A stretch of DNA of 37,211 bases, taken from positions 1-37,211 of IMG/VR virus record IMGVR_UViG_3300020027_000274. The stretch is one strand, 5' to 3'. Positions 8,003 through 16,961 of this stretch are shown in pieces. Positions within the stretch are counted from its first letter, which is position 1, and each line of letters begins with the position of its first letter. The DNA is from a virus. The notes below the pieces were generated by a model. It was not told where the DNA came from. It saw nothing but the letters and a program-made list of their open reading frames with translations, and searched no databases. The position numbers and the translations under genes are program-made.

Positions 8003-8473
8003 TTATTTTTTAACCGCTTCGTCCAGATCTCCCTGGATGGCTGCGTCGAATTCTTTCAGCATTTCCTCGTTCATCTCTTTGAGCACGCCGCTCAAACTTT
8101 TCTTTCTCCAGGTCTTCGCTCTCCAGGTGTCGTTCTTGCGTTGATTCCACGCAACGGCCCAGGCTAGACGCTTCGCTTGTTTGGGATCATCCTTCTTAGT
8201 TTCTGCCCACTCCAGCAGCTTGCCAATATTTGGCAGGCGCGTCCACTGCATTTTCGTTTTGTTCAGCATGATCAAATGATCAGCGAACGTGATGTTGAGC
8301 TGCGGCGAAGTGGAAGCGTTACCTTCCACCACTTCCACCTCGACGCTTCCCGCCGCGATGCCGGTGTTGGTGTAGCGCGGCTGTGATAACACGTCCACGA
8401 TTGCCTTCCGGAACAAGGGCTGATGCTTATAGGCCACCTGGTTGAGCGATTGAACCAAACGAGGGCTGTACAT
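8003..8473 (-). CDS. Hypothetical tail-region protein (156 aa)
   Basis: A 156-aa protein immediately before the tape measure, where tail assembly chaperones or tail completion proteins usually lie. It is rich in basic and aromatic residues (NQRKNDTWRAKTWRKKSLSG), with a charged helical C-terminus (LKEMNEEMLKEFDAAIQGDL). No frameshift-type slippery arrangement joining it to a neighbour was seen, unlike classical tail chaperone pairs. A tail completion or chaperone role is inferred only from location. Confidence 0.75.
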   Translation of the reverse strand: MYSPRLVQSLNQVAYKHQPLFRKAIVDVLSQPRYTNTGIAAGSVEVEVVEGNASTSPQLNITFADHLIMLNKTKMQWTRLPNIGKLLEWAETKKDDPKQAKRLAWAVAWNQRKNDTWRAKTWRKKSLSGVLKEMNEEMLKEFDAAIQGDLDEAVKK

Positions 8474-8474
8474 C

Positions 8475-10385
8475 TTAGTTCATCGTATAGAGATCAACGC
8501 TGTTAACGGTCACCCCTTGGTTAGTGATAGTCACATCAATTCCTTTCACCAGGTAGTTGACCCGGTTGAATCTTTGCTTCAGCTCCCAATCGAATTTTAC
8601 CAGCATACGCAACGGGAATGATATACGTAGCTTAACAATCTTACGCCGGCGTTGGTAGTGCAACCAGTACTTCCAGAACTTGTTATACAAGCCCTCCAAG
8701 GTGAAGGAATTTTCCAAAGACTCCAGGATTACGGTGCCGGTAATGTCGGCTCCAGGGTAGTCGAAAGTTCCTGCGTCAACCATTCCCTTGAAGTAGAATG
8801 TCCGGAGCTGATCACCGGTGCCCCAATTCTGTGAGACGCGGGGCGCATAGACAAACATGCCTTCGATAACGTCTCCGCTTTGCTGGTAGATCCTGCCGCA
8901 TTCGGTTATGATTTCCTGTGTCGGACTGCCGACCACAACCTTTTCTTGTATTGATAACGCGTCGTTATCATCCTTCTTAGACATGAGCGCGTAACCAGCG
9001 GATCTTTCATCGCTGTTCCCGCTGGAAGGTGTGCTGAGTGAGGTCACATCACTGTATGCCGGCGACTGCGCGATCGCCTCACGGCTCGAGATGCGTACCC
9101 GCTGCGTCTGTTCATTGAAATAGATAGCCAGGTTGTAGCGCATCTTCAATCGCCGTAAGTATTCGACTACCGTTATATCAGGAACCAGTTCCCGCAGATT
9201 GAATGATCGTTTCCAGAAAACAAACTTCTTATCACCTATGAATCCCATTGCCACATCCAGCGCTGCAGTATTATACTCCAGCATGTTTTCCAGATCAGCG
9301 TGCTCGTAGAAATCACCGTCCCAAGTGAAGTCGAATTCCGTGGCAATCTTATCCAGGATCCATTTCCTCCGGAGGACCGGAAGAATGGAGTTATAGTTCT
9401 TCACCTGAAAAGGCTTGCTGTTAAGCAGTCCCCAGTTGGGATCGTTTTTAATGAAGCCTGATGAATTCACTCCGTTAACGAGCTCGCCTTCTTTGATACC
9501 TGACTCAGCGAACGGATTTGCGTTGAGCATTACGGGGAACCTGAGTTTGCTATTAGGGTAGGATCCTGAGATGTACCCGCTCATGAACGTGGTGAACTCA
9601 CTGTAGTAAGTTCCTAGGTCCGCTTCGATCTGATAGTCGGAGGGTGTGTCGGTGGTGATGTGTAGCTCATGCAGCGGGTCAGCTGATGCGAGTATGCTTG
9701 GCGTCGGAACACCGAGGAAGTCGGCCGTATAGTAGATGGCCATTCCAATCTGGGCATAGTTGCCCGTGATTAAACCAGATGGTGTAGTGCCGCCGGTCAC
9801 CTTGCCGGCAGATGGCATGTACTTTCCGCTATCCAGAGAGGCATTGAATTCCGCGTTGATGGACGCGACAATGCTATCCAGGTCAGCTGCCGTGTGAGTC
9901 TTTCCGTTGATCACGATGTTATAGCTGCCGGTGTTGCTTTTCAAATAGACCTTTTTGTATATGGCCGAATTGCTTATAAGGAAATTTTCATCGATGACGT
10001 CGCGTAGCTTGGCTGTTTTGAACTCATCGCTGATGGTGCTCAGACCGAACTGAAAAAAACAATTAATGGAATCCGTTTCAGAATCGAGTGACTTTAGATT
10101 GCCCTTCTTGAAAGGGATCACATTGGAATCTGGAGCGGATGAAGCGAACAGCATGGCCTTTTGTATCTGATAGGCCTCGCTGTTTTCAATCACGTCGGGA
10201 TTCTTCAGCATACGAGAGTTACGTTCGCTCTTGGACCCACCTGGCAAACGAAAGGGATAAGAGAACGAACCTTTACTAATCTTGTCGTCATCGGTCAATA
10301 CAGGATTCTCCAGCCTCACCGTGATTGAGATGTCGGGAGGTGTATCCAGGAATTCTTGACCGCCTTCTAATTGTATGCCTATCAT
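8475..10385 (-). CDS. Probable tail-tip / baseplate structural protein (636 aa)
   Basis: A 636-aa beta-rich protein upstream of the tape measure. The N-terminus (PPDISITVRLENPVLTDDDK, then SFSYPFRLP) has the look of tail hub proteins in Bacteroidota phages. Its C-terminal third (EKVVVGSPTQEIITECGRIYQ onward) is again beta-rich and ends NSVDLYTMN. Its start overlaps the stop of the 577-aa gene by 4 bases. A hub or tail-associated role is inferred from size and neighbours. No lysozyme or peptidase motif was seen. Confidence 0.7.
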   Translation of the reverse strand: MIGIQLEGGQEFLDTPPDISITVRLENPVLTDDDKISKGSFSYPFRLPGGSKSERNSRMLKNPDVIENSEAYQIQKAMLFASSAPDSNVIPFKKGNLKSLDSETDSINCFFQFGLSTISDEFKTAKLRDVIDENFLISNSAIYKKVYLKSNTGSYNIVINGKTHTAADLDSIVASINAEFNASLDSGKYMPSAGKVTGGTTPSGLITGNYAQIGMAIYYTADFLGVPTPSILASADPLHELHITTDTPSDYQIEADLGTYYSEFTTFMSGYISGSYPNSKLRFPVMLNANPFAESGIKEGELVNGVNSSGFIKNDPNWGLLNSKPFQVKNYNSILPVLRRKWILDKIATEFDFTWDGDFYEHADLENMLEYNTAALDVAMGFIGDKKFVFWKRSFNLRELVPDITVVEYLRRLKMRYNLAIYFNEQTQRVRISSREAIAQSPAYSDVTSLSTPSSGNSDERSAGYALMSKKDDNDALSIQEKVVVGSPTQEIITECGRIYQQSGDVIEGMFVYAPRVSQNWGTGDQLRTFYFKGMVDAGTFDYPGADITGTVILESLENSFTLEGLYNKFWKYWLHYQRRRKIVKLRISFPLRMLVKFDWELKQRFNRVNYLVKGIDVTITNQGVTVNSVDLYTMN

Positions 10386-12115
10386 AACACGGAAGGGGTG
10401 TAGGATTGATCGTCGTAGGCGGGGCGCGCCTCGAAGCGAATGAACCTGGTGTACTGCTGGTCAGCAGCTGCCCAGCTGCCGGCGGTGATATTGATAGGGA
10501 TCCTGCGGCCGTCAGTTATGTCGTAGATCCTTGACGAATTCAAAAAGTCCTGCATGTACTCGTGCCACTGCTTTGCGTTACGGCCTTTGATAAAACCGCT
10601 GCTATAGTTTAACTGCGGCTGCATAGTGTTATTGGCGCTGACAAACTCGCCGTCTTCAGCCTCGTAGTTGTGTGGCAGGAATCGCTGTGATACATCACGC
10701 ACGTATTCGGTTACCATCTCCATCTGTCCTGTGAATCTCAGTACCTCATAGGCGCCCAGTGAGTTGAGAAACATCACGTGTCGCGTTAATGGATGCGCCT
10801 GCGCAATGTGGTATGTTCTTACTTCGCTTACAATTTGATCGGCATTGTTAAGAAGCACGACTTCGTAATACACGACATTCTTTTCCGGAGTCATTGCCAG
10901 TGCGCCGCACTGTGATGCTCCAACCGCGATTTGGTAAAGTGATTTATAGGAAACAGGAATAGTTTGTACAATCTGCGAGGCGGTCGTTGCATCGTCATAC
11001 ATGCAACCAATGTGTAATTTCAGTACGGTAATGGTCTCGTCGTAGACCCAAAAGTTCAGATAGTCTTCTTGGAGACGGTCTACGTACTTGTGCAGCGGCG
11101 CCCAGGTAAGAAATTTTTTATTGGTGGACATGTAAGTGGTCAGGTACTCAAGCGTCGGCCAATGGATCTTGCTGATGCCACCGTAGAGCACCAGGCATGG
11201 AGCTTCTTCGACCAGATCCTCCGGGACAGTTTGGATCTCGATCAATGGCCCCGTCACGCACTTGAATCGTTTAATGCGATCGGTGAGTCGCTTAAGCAGC
11301 GGACCGTTCAACACCGGCGTATCGAATGTGAATGCATCGCGAAAGGCCTCGTTGAGATAGAATACAACCTCGCTGTCTACATTTGGTGCGAGCTCGACTT
11401 TCAATTTTGAATTATAGTTTCCTGAATCCGCGTCATCTTCAATGCGCACGTCGCAGAAAATTCTATAGTTCGTTTCCGATTCCCATCCGTCGGGTGCCTC
11501 CTTCTCCAGTGTGACAGGGTTCTTTGAATGGAAAGTTGTTTCAGTCTCTTCGGGTTCTTCGGGTTCTTCGGGATCTGGATCCTCGGGATCCACTGGTTCC
11601 TCTTCCTCGATGTATTCAAATATCTCAAACTTGTCGACGTAGCATTCGCCACCGATTTCCACGTTTTCACCTATCGTATATTCCCCTGTAAGGCCTACCC
11701 AAACTTCGTTCCCTCCGGAGCCGTGCGTCCATCGTGATTCTATTTCAACCCACGTGTCTTCAGCTTCCTCTTTGGTGCGTACGGTGGTTAAAGTAACGGG
11801 AGTGTTGAGCGTGAAAATGAAAAACTCCAGGTTATCGTGACCGAAAGGCGTAGACGTTTTAACGCGCACACGCGCTTTAGCCAGGTAGGTTTTTCCGGAG
11901 ACACCTGGATAATTCCCCATAGCAATCTTGAAAGAGGCACTAAAGAAGCCCAGGTAATCGAATACGGTGTATTTCAAACTGTACAGTCCTGAGTACGCCT
12001 GCTCGCTGCTACGCACGGTGGTAATGGCCGAGAATCCCCACGTGGAGACATCAGTTTCGAACTGACCGGCGTTGCCGAATGTGTTAATGTTTCCTGTGAC
12101 CAGTGATATCGGCAT
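10382..12115 (-). CDS. Tail structural protein with carbohydrate-binding-like N-terminus
   Basis: A 577-aa protein in two parts. Residues ~10-167 resemble a beta-jelly-roll carbohydrate-binding module (YSGLYSLKYTVFDYLGFFSA; KARVRVKTSTPFG; GGECYVDKFEIFE). A strongly acidic Glu/Pro linker (~168-192) follows, encoded partly by short GGGTTCTTC tandem repeats near 11550. The remaining ~380 residues are beta-rich and typical of tail structural proteins. It could bind host surface glycans during adsorption. It overlaps the 636-aa gene and lies 3 bases from the 168-aa gene. The carbohydrate-binding call is by pattern only. Confidence 0.7.
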   Translation of the reverse strand: MPISLVTGNINTFGNAGQFETDVSTWGFSAITTVRSSEQAYSGLYSLKYTVFDYLGFFSASFKIAMGNYPGVSGKTYLAKARVRVKTSTPFGHDNLEFFIFTLNTPVTLTTVRTKEEAEDTWVEIESRWTHGSGGNEVWVGLTGEYTIGENVEIGGECYVDKFEIFEYIEEEEPVDPEDPDPEEPEEPEETETTFHSKNPVTLEKEAPDGWESETNYRIFCDVRIEDDADSGNYNSKLKVELAPNVDSEVVFYLNEAFRDAFTFDTPVLNGPLLKRLTDRIKRFKCVTGPLIEIQTVPEDLVEEAPCLVLYGGISKIHWPTLEYLTTYMSTNKKFLTWAPLHKYVDRLQEDYLNFWVYDETITVLKLHIGCMYDDATTASQIVQTIPVSYKSLYQIAVGASQCGALAMTPEKNVVYYEVVLLNNADQIVSEVRTYHIAQAHPLTRHVMFLNSLGAYEVLRFTGQMEMVTEYVRDVSQRFLPHNYEAEDGEFVSANNTMQPQLNYSSGFIKGRNAKQWHEYMQDFLNSSRIYDITDGRRIPINITAGSWAAADQQYTRFIRFEARPAYDDQSYTPSVL

Positions 12116-12118
12116 GAC

Positions 12119-12625
12119 TTATTCCCATTTAGAAGCGTTGTATAAAAGGCTGGTGGGATCCTGGAAGTTTATTGATAGTTCCCACCCAATGTACTTGGTG
12201 CTGCCAATGGCTTTCTCTATTGGCCCCGTTGACCAGGAGGCGATATCGGTGATGATCATCTGCCAGTCGCCAGCGACTTCTGCGCCGCGTTTGTCAACCA
12301 GGATCTTCGCCAGGATCTCTTCGATGATCAGTTCGCTTGCCTCAAAGGCGGCGTCTTCATCTTCAAACTTATCACTGGCGGCTACGCACATATAGGCAAC
12401 GCGTGCAGTTTTAATCTTATGCACGTTGTCGCTGGAGCGATCAGTATATCGAACGCGATCGTAAGGCATCGCCCACAGAAAATTTGGAGTAGCGTGACGG
12501 TTGTCGTTCATCACTACTTCTTTTTCGCCCCACTTAAAGCCGGCGATATCGACGTGGCTTGTAGCGATCGCGGAAAAGTAATCGCGATAAGCCGCCAGGT
12601 TAGTGAGTCTAATTGTTGTTGCCAT
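12119..12625 (-). CDS. Hypothetical structural protein (168 aa)
   Basis: A 168-aa protein in the tail module; its start overlaps the upstream 251-aa gene by 17 bases. It has a mixed fold with a charged helix (EDEDAAFEASELIIEEILAK) and an aromatic-rich C-terminus (STKYIGWELSINFQDPTSLL). Tail terminator or neck proteins of siphophages have this size and lie in this area, so such a role is plausible. There is no recognisable signature. Confidence 0.7.
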   Translation of the reverse strand: MATTIRLTNLAAYRDYFSAIATSHVDIAGFKWGEKEVVMNDNRHATPNFLWAMPYDRVRYTDRSSDNVHKIKTARVAYMCVAASDKFEDEDAAFEASELIIEEILAKILVDKRGAEVAGDWQMIITDIASWSTGPIEKAIGSTKYIGWELSINFQDPTSLLYNASKWE

Positions 12626-13364
12626 GCTTTTCAGATTTGCGTTTAGCCAGGTCCTCCAGGTAATCCAGGGCGCTGTACATATTTGATCCGCCGGTAACGT
12701 CGTATCCTTGGAACGCCGGCGTCTCCGCCAGGCGGTGTTTCAGACTTAGCCACATAGATCCCGTGGGAGCTGCCTTGCTGTTGTCGCTGCCTGGACCTGG
12801 TGGCATTAATGTTTTGCAGCGCTTAACTACGAATGTGCGCACGTGAGCGAAGGTGAAGAACACCAGGAACAGCTGCCAATCTTTCAGGCGTATCGTGTGC
12901 TCGAGCTGATCAACGTCCTCCTTATCGAAACGATCCTGGTAGATGGTGGCCACCAGTCTGCGCAGATACTTGATGTCGCTGCTTGCAACGTAGCTGCTAT
13001 ACTCATTGTCTGCGTATATGAAGTGATCAAATGAATGGCGCGCTAGTTTTTCATCAGGCGTTTTTCCCCATTTCAATGAGAGGTCCGGGAAGAAGTACCA
13101 GGGCTGATTTAGGAAAGCGAGATCGTTGTAGATATCGACCGCTTGGCTGACTGTGAGCTTGTCGACTAGCCTCGCGTTGCGTCTGAGATGACGGAGAAGG
13201 GCAATGAGGCGAGCGCCATATTGAACGCCCGGCTCTCCCGATCCTTCCATTGTTGGGGTACGATCGAGCTCTTGCTGGAGCAGGTAAACGGCAACGCGCA
13301 TTTTAGGTGAAAGGTCTTCCCACCTGGTAATGAATAGATCAGATACATTGTACGTCTTTGACAT
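12609..13364 (-). CDS. Hypothetical protein of the tail module (251 aa)
   Basis: A 251-aa mainly helical protein with many aromatic and basic residues (FLNQPWYFFPDLSLKWGKTP; IYADNEYSSYVASSDIKYLR) and a low-complexity C-terminus ending in KSEKHGNNN. Fifty bases separate it from the previous gene, one of the larger gaps inside this block. The gap contains only a short GCACTTGTGC dyad (~13398-13407). Function is unknown; co-transcription with tail genes suggests assembly. Confidence 0.7.
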   Translation of the reverse strand: MSKTYNVSDLFITRWEDLSPKMRVAVYLLQQELDRTPTMEGSGEPGVQYGARLIALLRHLRRNARLVDKLTVSQAVDIYNDLAFLNQPWYFFPDLSLKWGKTPDEKLARHSFDHFIYADNEYSSYVASSDIKYLRRLVATIYQDRFDKEDVDQLEHTIRLKDWQLFLVFFTFAHVRTFVVKRCKTLMPPGPGSDNSKAAPTGSMWLSLKHRLAETPAFQGYDVTGGSNMYSALDYLEDLAKRKSEKHGNNN

Positions 13365-13414
13365 TGCCTATTTTTGCTTTTGTAAAGGGGGTCGTTAGCA
13401 CTTGTGCCATTTTT

Positions 13415-13885
13415 TTATGCGACCTTCTTTATTTCATTCATCATCCGCGTGAACTCTGGATGTTCCTCTTTGAACACGGCCACGTTTAGGATATCCAGGA
13501 GCCTGTGTAATGCAGCTGGCTCCACGTGCTTAGTACAATAGTCTACCAGTCCTTGCTTGCCGCGCTTGTTGTACATGCGATGCATCGCGTTGTAATGATC
13601 AACGGCAACCATCTTAGGCACCGGCAGCTCATAACCTACAGTGTCCAGGATGATTTCGCCGTTGTATTCCTTCATGCCGGCGAGCTTCAATTCAAAGCCG
13701 GTGATCATGGTGTATTCTTGTCCGATCCTGGAGAAGGCCGGAAGTCCAGCCGCTACGGCCGCGATGAAATCCCTTACTTCAGCTGGGCAGCTTGTGGACT
13801 CGGCCTTCTTTAATCCTTCTCTCCAGGAACGGAGCTCGTCTTGTGGGACGATCTCTTTGGGTAAGTACGGTTGTGGTGTGGTCAT
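13415..13885 (-). CDS. Hypothetical protein (156 aa)
   Basis: A 156-aa protein starting MTTPQPYLPKEIVPQ. I used the ATG at 13885 because it overlaps the stop of the spanin-like gene as ATGA, matching the local pattern. A longer frame to 13957 would run far into that gene. Helical regions flank a central beta part (GEIILDTVGYELPVPKMVAV). It follows the lysis genes and precedes tail genes. Function unknown. Confidence 0.7.
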   Translation of the reverse strand: MTTPQPYLPKEIVPQDELRSWREGLKKAESTSCPAEVRDFIAAVAAGLPAFSRIGQEYTMITGFELKLAGMKEYNGEIILDTVGYELPVPKMVAVDHYNAMHRMYNKRGKQGLVDYCTKHVEPAALHRLLDILNVAVFKEEHPEFTRMMNEIKKVA

Positions 13886-14397
13886 AAGAGTCGATTTATT
13901 CTGAGGTATATGTATACAGCCAGGAGAATGACGATGATCAGCGAAAACCATCGACAAAAAATGTCGATGCCTCGTGTTTTGAATTCGGTCCGTACTTCGT
14001 GCGTGGTTTTAGTTTCCCTCCGGAGGTGATAAATCTCTTTGTCCTGAGCGGCAATGATCAGATTAAGGCTGTCACAGGTAGCCGTGGCCGTGAGCTTTCC
14101 GGAAGAATTCACTTTTAAGTTAAGTGTCGCCCGGCCGGACTTCTTTTTGATGGTCACAGGCTTTGGCTTATTGGTTTTTTCGTCGCACTCAATGCGCACT
14201 TCTTCGCGCACCGTGTCACCTGGTACCGGAACTTCAATAATGCGATCGCGATATTCAATGTGCGTGCTGTCGGTTACTTCAGAAGTTGAAGCAACGGTTC
14301 TCCTGGAGCAATGCGACAAAAGAAAAACGGTGAATGTCAGGATGAGAAATATTATCAACCTGGTGATCACGCTTAGGCCTTCGCCTTGCCTTACCAT
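13882..14397 (-). CDS. Spanin-like membrane protein (possible unimolecular spanin)
   Basis: A 171-aa protein from the ATG at 14397 (ATG at 14415 would add six residues). A hydrophobic N-terminal segment (LIIFLILTFTVFLLSHC) ends in Cys. The C-terminus is a second membrane segment (FSLIIVILLAVYIYL) followed by basic residues. Between them lie ~115 hydrophilic residues, beta-rich then helical. An N-terminal lipoprotein-like signal plus a C-terminal membrane anchor is the layout of unimolecular spanins, which fuse inner and outer membranes in the last lysis step. The gene follows the M15 endolysin, as expected. Caveat: His before the Cys is not a typical lipobox residue. Confidence 0.6.
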   Translation of the reverse strand: MVRQGEGLSVITRLIIFLILTFTVFLLSHCSRRTVASTSEVTDSTHIEYRDRIIEVPVPGDTVREEVRIECDEKTNKPKPVTIKKKSGRATLNLKVNSSGKLTATATCDSLNLIIAAQDKEIYHLRRETKTTHEVRTEFKTRGIDIFCRWFSLIIVILLAVYIYLRINRLL

Positions 14398-15020
14398 GTT
14401 ATGCTTTCTTCCCATGCGAGTGGATGTCCGAGTTTATGAAATGGTTTACCAGGTGCGTAGTACTCAGGGCACACGTCCACGTGAATGAAAGTCTGCCCGA
14501 TCTCCAGGTATTGCTTATGGCCAATTCGGACCTTAATCTGGAGAGCCGCGGCTACCTGCTTCATGGTGATGGCTGAGTCGTAATTGATGCGCATCATTTC
14601 CAGGCGCGCTTCCTTCTGCAATTCCGGCGTCATTACAACGGCGTTGTATCCACGCTTATGAATGATTTCGTTAAGGCCAGGCGTGTCGACGTCGGCGGCC
14701 AGCTTAACTACATGCGGAGATTTTGAAGCTGCCTTAAAGCCTGCCTTCTTCAATTGAGCCTGCTTGGCTTCATTCCTGTTAAATGAATTCAGGAATACCG
14801 GCTGGCCGATCGCCTGGCGGTATCCATCCAAAACCTTTAGCAGCATTTCATTGATGATCACTTCGCCGTACTCTTCAATATCCTGACGAAACCGCGACTC
14901 ACCGCTTCTGAAGTAGCGGCCGATTTCATTGGATCCTGCCTGGAGCCCGTTGCGTTTCTGCCATTGGTCCAGCGGGATCACTGATCCGTCACGAAGCATC
15001 ATTTTTATTTTATCGCTCAT
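14391..15020 (-). CDS. M15-family peptidase, predicted endolysin
   Basis: A 209-aa peptidoglycan peptidase (D-Ala-D-Ala carboxypeptidase / L-Ala-D-Glu endopeptidase type). The zinc motif SxHxxxxAxD is seen as SPHVVKLAAD (101-110), giving His103 and Asp110. The second motif, HVD, is at 180-182 (FIHVDVCPEYY). The N-terminal ~70 residues carry no signal peptide, so export would need a holin or another route. It lies between membrane proteins upstream and the spanin-like gene downstream, forming a lysis cassette inside the late region. It overlaps both neighbours by a few bases. Confidence 0.85.
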   Translation of the reverse strand: MSDKIKMMLRDGSVIPLDQWQKRNGLQAGSNEIGRYFRSGESRFRQDIEEYGEVIINEMLLKVLDGYRQAIGQPVFLNSFNRNEAKQAQLKKAGFKAASKSPHVVKLAADVDTPGLNEIIHKRGYNAVVMTPELQKEARLEMMRINYDSAITMKQVAAALQIKVRIGHKQYLEIGQTFIHVDVCPEYYAPGKPFHKLGHPLAWEESITW

Positions 15021-15502
15021 TGCAAGTGTTCAAATTTTTTACCCGGCTCAATGGAGCTTTGGTAAAGGGTTTTACAAATAGTCTCAATCTTCTGAACGTA
15101 GTCATCCATACGTTCCTTCACCTGGTCAGCGATCGCTGCGTAACCGTGATGATTTGGCTTGGCCAGCAACTTCAAATTCGCGTCGAGCGTTTTTGAATCC
15201 TGCCAGTACAATCCCAGAAGTCCCAGGCCGCTGGCCATCGCAGGCCTCGCCCTGGTGTGATGCATGAGATAATACAGCTCTCGAAGGGCTGCCGTCTTCT
15301 CGTTGATCATTTCCTCTTTCTCCACCAGGACCTTGAATTGCTCCTCCAGCAAAGATTCGTAGTCCTGCATTTGCTCGCTTAACATTGTCTCGTATTCTCG
15401 AAACTTCATCTTCGCCATGCGTGCGTACTGACGATTTGAGTGAATCCAAAACGCGGTGGCCACCAGGCCCCCGGCTATCGAGCATACTATATTCACCCAC
15501 AT
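15017..15502 (-). CDS. Membrane-anchored coiled-coil protein in lysis cassette (161 aa)
   Basis: One N-terminal membrane segment (IVCSIAGGLVATAFWI, ~5-20) is followed by a long charged helix (~30-75, MLSEQMQDYESLLEEQFKVL) that should form a coiled coil. A more globular C-terminus follows. It overlaps the holin-like gene by one base and the endolysin gene by four, so the three are probably made together. It could be a holin partner, an i-spanin-like protein or a structural membrane protein. The C-terminal part is larger than usual for an i-spanin. Confidence 0.65.
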   Translation of the reverse strand: MWVNIVCSIAGGLVATAFWIHSNRQYARMAKMKFREYETMLSEQMQDYESLLEEQFKVLVEKEEMINEKTAALRELYYLMHHTRARPAMASGLGLLGLYWQDSKTLDANLKLLAKPNHHGYAAIADQVKERMDDYVQKIETICKTLYQSSIEPGKKFEHLQ

Positions 15503-15927
15503 TACTCATCCTTGGTTTTTATCTCGTGATGATTGGCGTGATAGTTCTTAGTCAATTGATTGACGCCCCACAGTGTAGCCGCGAAACCGGTGAGGGCGAG
15601 CGTTATTCCAAGGTTGTCTTTGTTGTGTATCAGATCATAGACGGGCGTAATTACTCCACCCACTCGTCCGCATGTAAGCGCGAGCCAGTTGATGGCAGCG
15701 TCCTTCATATCGGACTTATTTTTTTTGCCGTCGTCGTCCATGACGAACACCATCAGATTGTCTCTCCACTTCTCAAACACTAAGCATAGCTCAGGGAGAA
15801 ACACCAATCCACACACGCAAAGCATTGTGAATTGAAGTATGTCGCTGAGAGTTGTATTTCCGTTGGCTACAACCGCCTCCTGGATAAGGTTGGCGATCGC
15901 CATGTGTGTGGTGTCTTGTGGATTCAT
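15502..15927 (-). CDS. Holin-like membrane protein (141 aa)
   Basis: A 141-aa protein with a strong hydrophobic segment (~29-51, LQFTMLCVCGLVFLPELCLV), a weaker one (~77-97) and a third (~105-122, LGITLALTGFAATLWGV). A charged loop (DDDGKKNKSDMKD) separates the first two and the tail is His/Lys-rich. Size, topology and position two genes before the endolysin fit a holin that permeabilises the inner membrane. Holins share little sequence, so the call is by topology and context. Confidence 0.6.
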   Translation of the reverse strand: MNPQDTTHMAIANLIQEAVVANGNTTLSDILQFTMLCVCGLVFLPELCLVFEKWRDNLMVFVMDDDGKKNKSDMKDAAINWLALTCGRVGGVITPVYDLIHNKDNLGITLALTGFAATLWGVNQLTKNYHANHHEIKTKDE

Positions 15928-16961
15928 AGCGCAAGGAATTTATCGTCAGGTCCAGGATCCGCGGTGCGCCACGTGGGCCCGGGCTCCGGCCTTCCGGTGT
16001 GAACAGTGGTAGCAGCTACCAATGGATAATCGGCTACGTTATCCAGGAGAAACTGCGAAAGTTCTTCTTCGTCCGATAAGTACCCCAGCTCGCCGTCCAT
16101 CAGCTGAGCGCGAAGGATCTTTATCTCTGAGTCGCTGGCCAGCTGGTCACGGGTGATCAGTTCGTCGGTACCAGAATACATCAGTAGGCCATTGTCACCA
16201 ATTGACACACGCAAAAAAGGCAACGCCAGGTAGAGCGCCCTCTTTGCGATAATAGGCTCCAGTTTGGCAATGAGTTTTGTGTTTGACGCCGTGGGGATCC
16301 CAGGACCTCCCGTCGTAAGCTGTGTAACCAACTCGGAATATTGAGGCGCGCTGATCAGCTTAGGGATAACACGCGTCTCCAGGTCGCGGATCTTTGTTTT
16401 TAGCTTCAGGAAAATTCTCCTGGAGAAATTGATATCGATGTGGCGCGACGCAACGGCCGTGCTATACACAATGAAGCCGCTTAGCTTGGTGTTATTGGTT
16501 GAAGCAAACCAAGTGTTGTAAACTAACACGCTGGCGTTGGTCTCCAGGAACTCCAGAAGCTTGTCTGCATGCAGATCACCATTCCGCAAAGCTGTGAACT
16601 GTAGTTTCTCCTGGAGCCAACGTGGCGCCGCGTCGCTGTCTTCGGCGCGATGCTGCCGAATCCCCAGCTCCCCGAATGTCGAGGTCAGGTGCGGGATGGC
16701 CTGCAGCTGCGCATAGTACGCTAAGCAGCGCTGTATGTAAACCAGCAGTTTCTTGTTTTCTTCCGAGAGTGGTACGGGCGATACTGTCGCAACGGAGTCG
16801 GTATACAACGCGTGAAACTCTTCGTAGAACGCACGCCCTAACAGGTCGATAATGAAAAACTCTTCGGCCTCTGTGATGTAAGGAGCTAACGTCGCGATCC
16901 TGGTATTACCATCGATGGTAATGTATTTCTGAAATTCGGCTATTGTGGCGATCAAACTCAT
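15924..16961 (-). CDS. Probable head/connector structural protein (345 aa)
   Basis: A 345-aa protein directly after the portal, overlapping it by 4 bases. The N-terminal half is helical (AEEFFIIDLLGRAFYEEFHA; VYIQRCLAYYAQLQA), typical of head-tail connector-like proteins. The C-terminal tail is Gly/Pro-rich (GRPEPGPTWRTADPGPDDK). It may be a connector or a head completion protein. The assignment is inferred from gene order and helical character; I do not recognise a named family with confidence. Confidence 0.65.
   Translation of the reverse strand: MSLIATIAEFQKYITIDGNTRIATLAPYITEAEEFFIIDLLGRAFYEEFHALYTDSVATVSPVPLSEENKKLLVYIQRCLAYYAQLQAIPHLTSTFGELGIRQHRAEDSDAAPRWLQEKLQFTALRNGDLHADKLLEFLETNASVLVYNTWFASTNNTKLSGFIVYSTAVASRHIDINFSRRIFLKLKTKIRDLETRVIPKLISAPQYSELVTQLTTGGPGIPTASNTKLIAKLEPIIAKRALYLALPFLRVSIGDNGLLMYSGTDELITRDQLASDSEIKILRAQLMDGELGYLSDEEELSQFLLDNVADYPLVAATTVHTGRPEPGPTWRTADPGPDDKFLAL

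Noticed and set aside
13365-13414. Terminator at the GCACTTGTGC dyad
   Set aside because: The stem is only about 4-5 bp and there is no T-run in the minus-strand direction of transcription.
15126-15509. Open frame of 127 aa overlapping the coiled-coil membrane gene
   Set aside because: It shares nearly all its length with the 161-aa gene in another frame, has repetitive charged composition, and lacks the start/stop overlaps that link the accepted genes.
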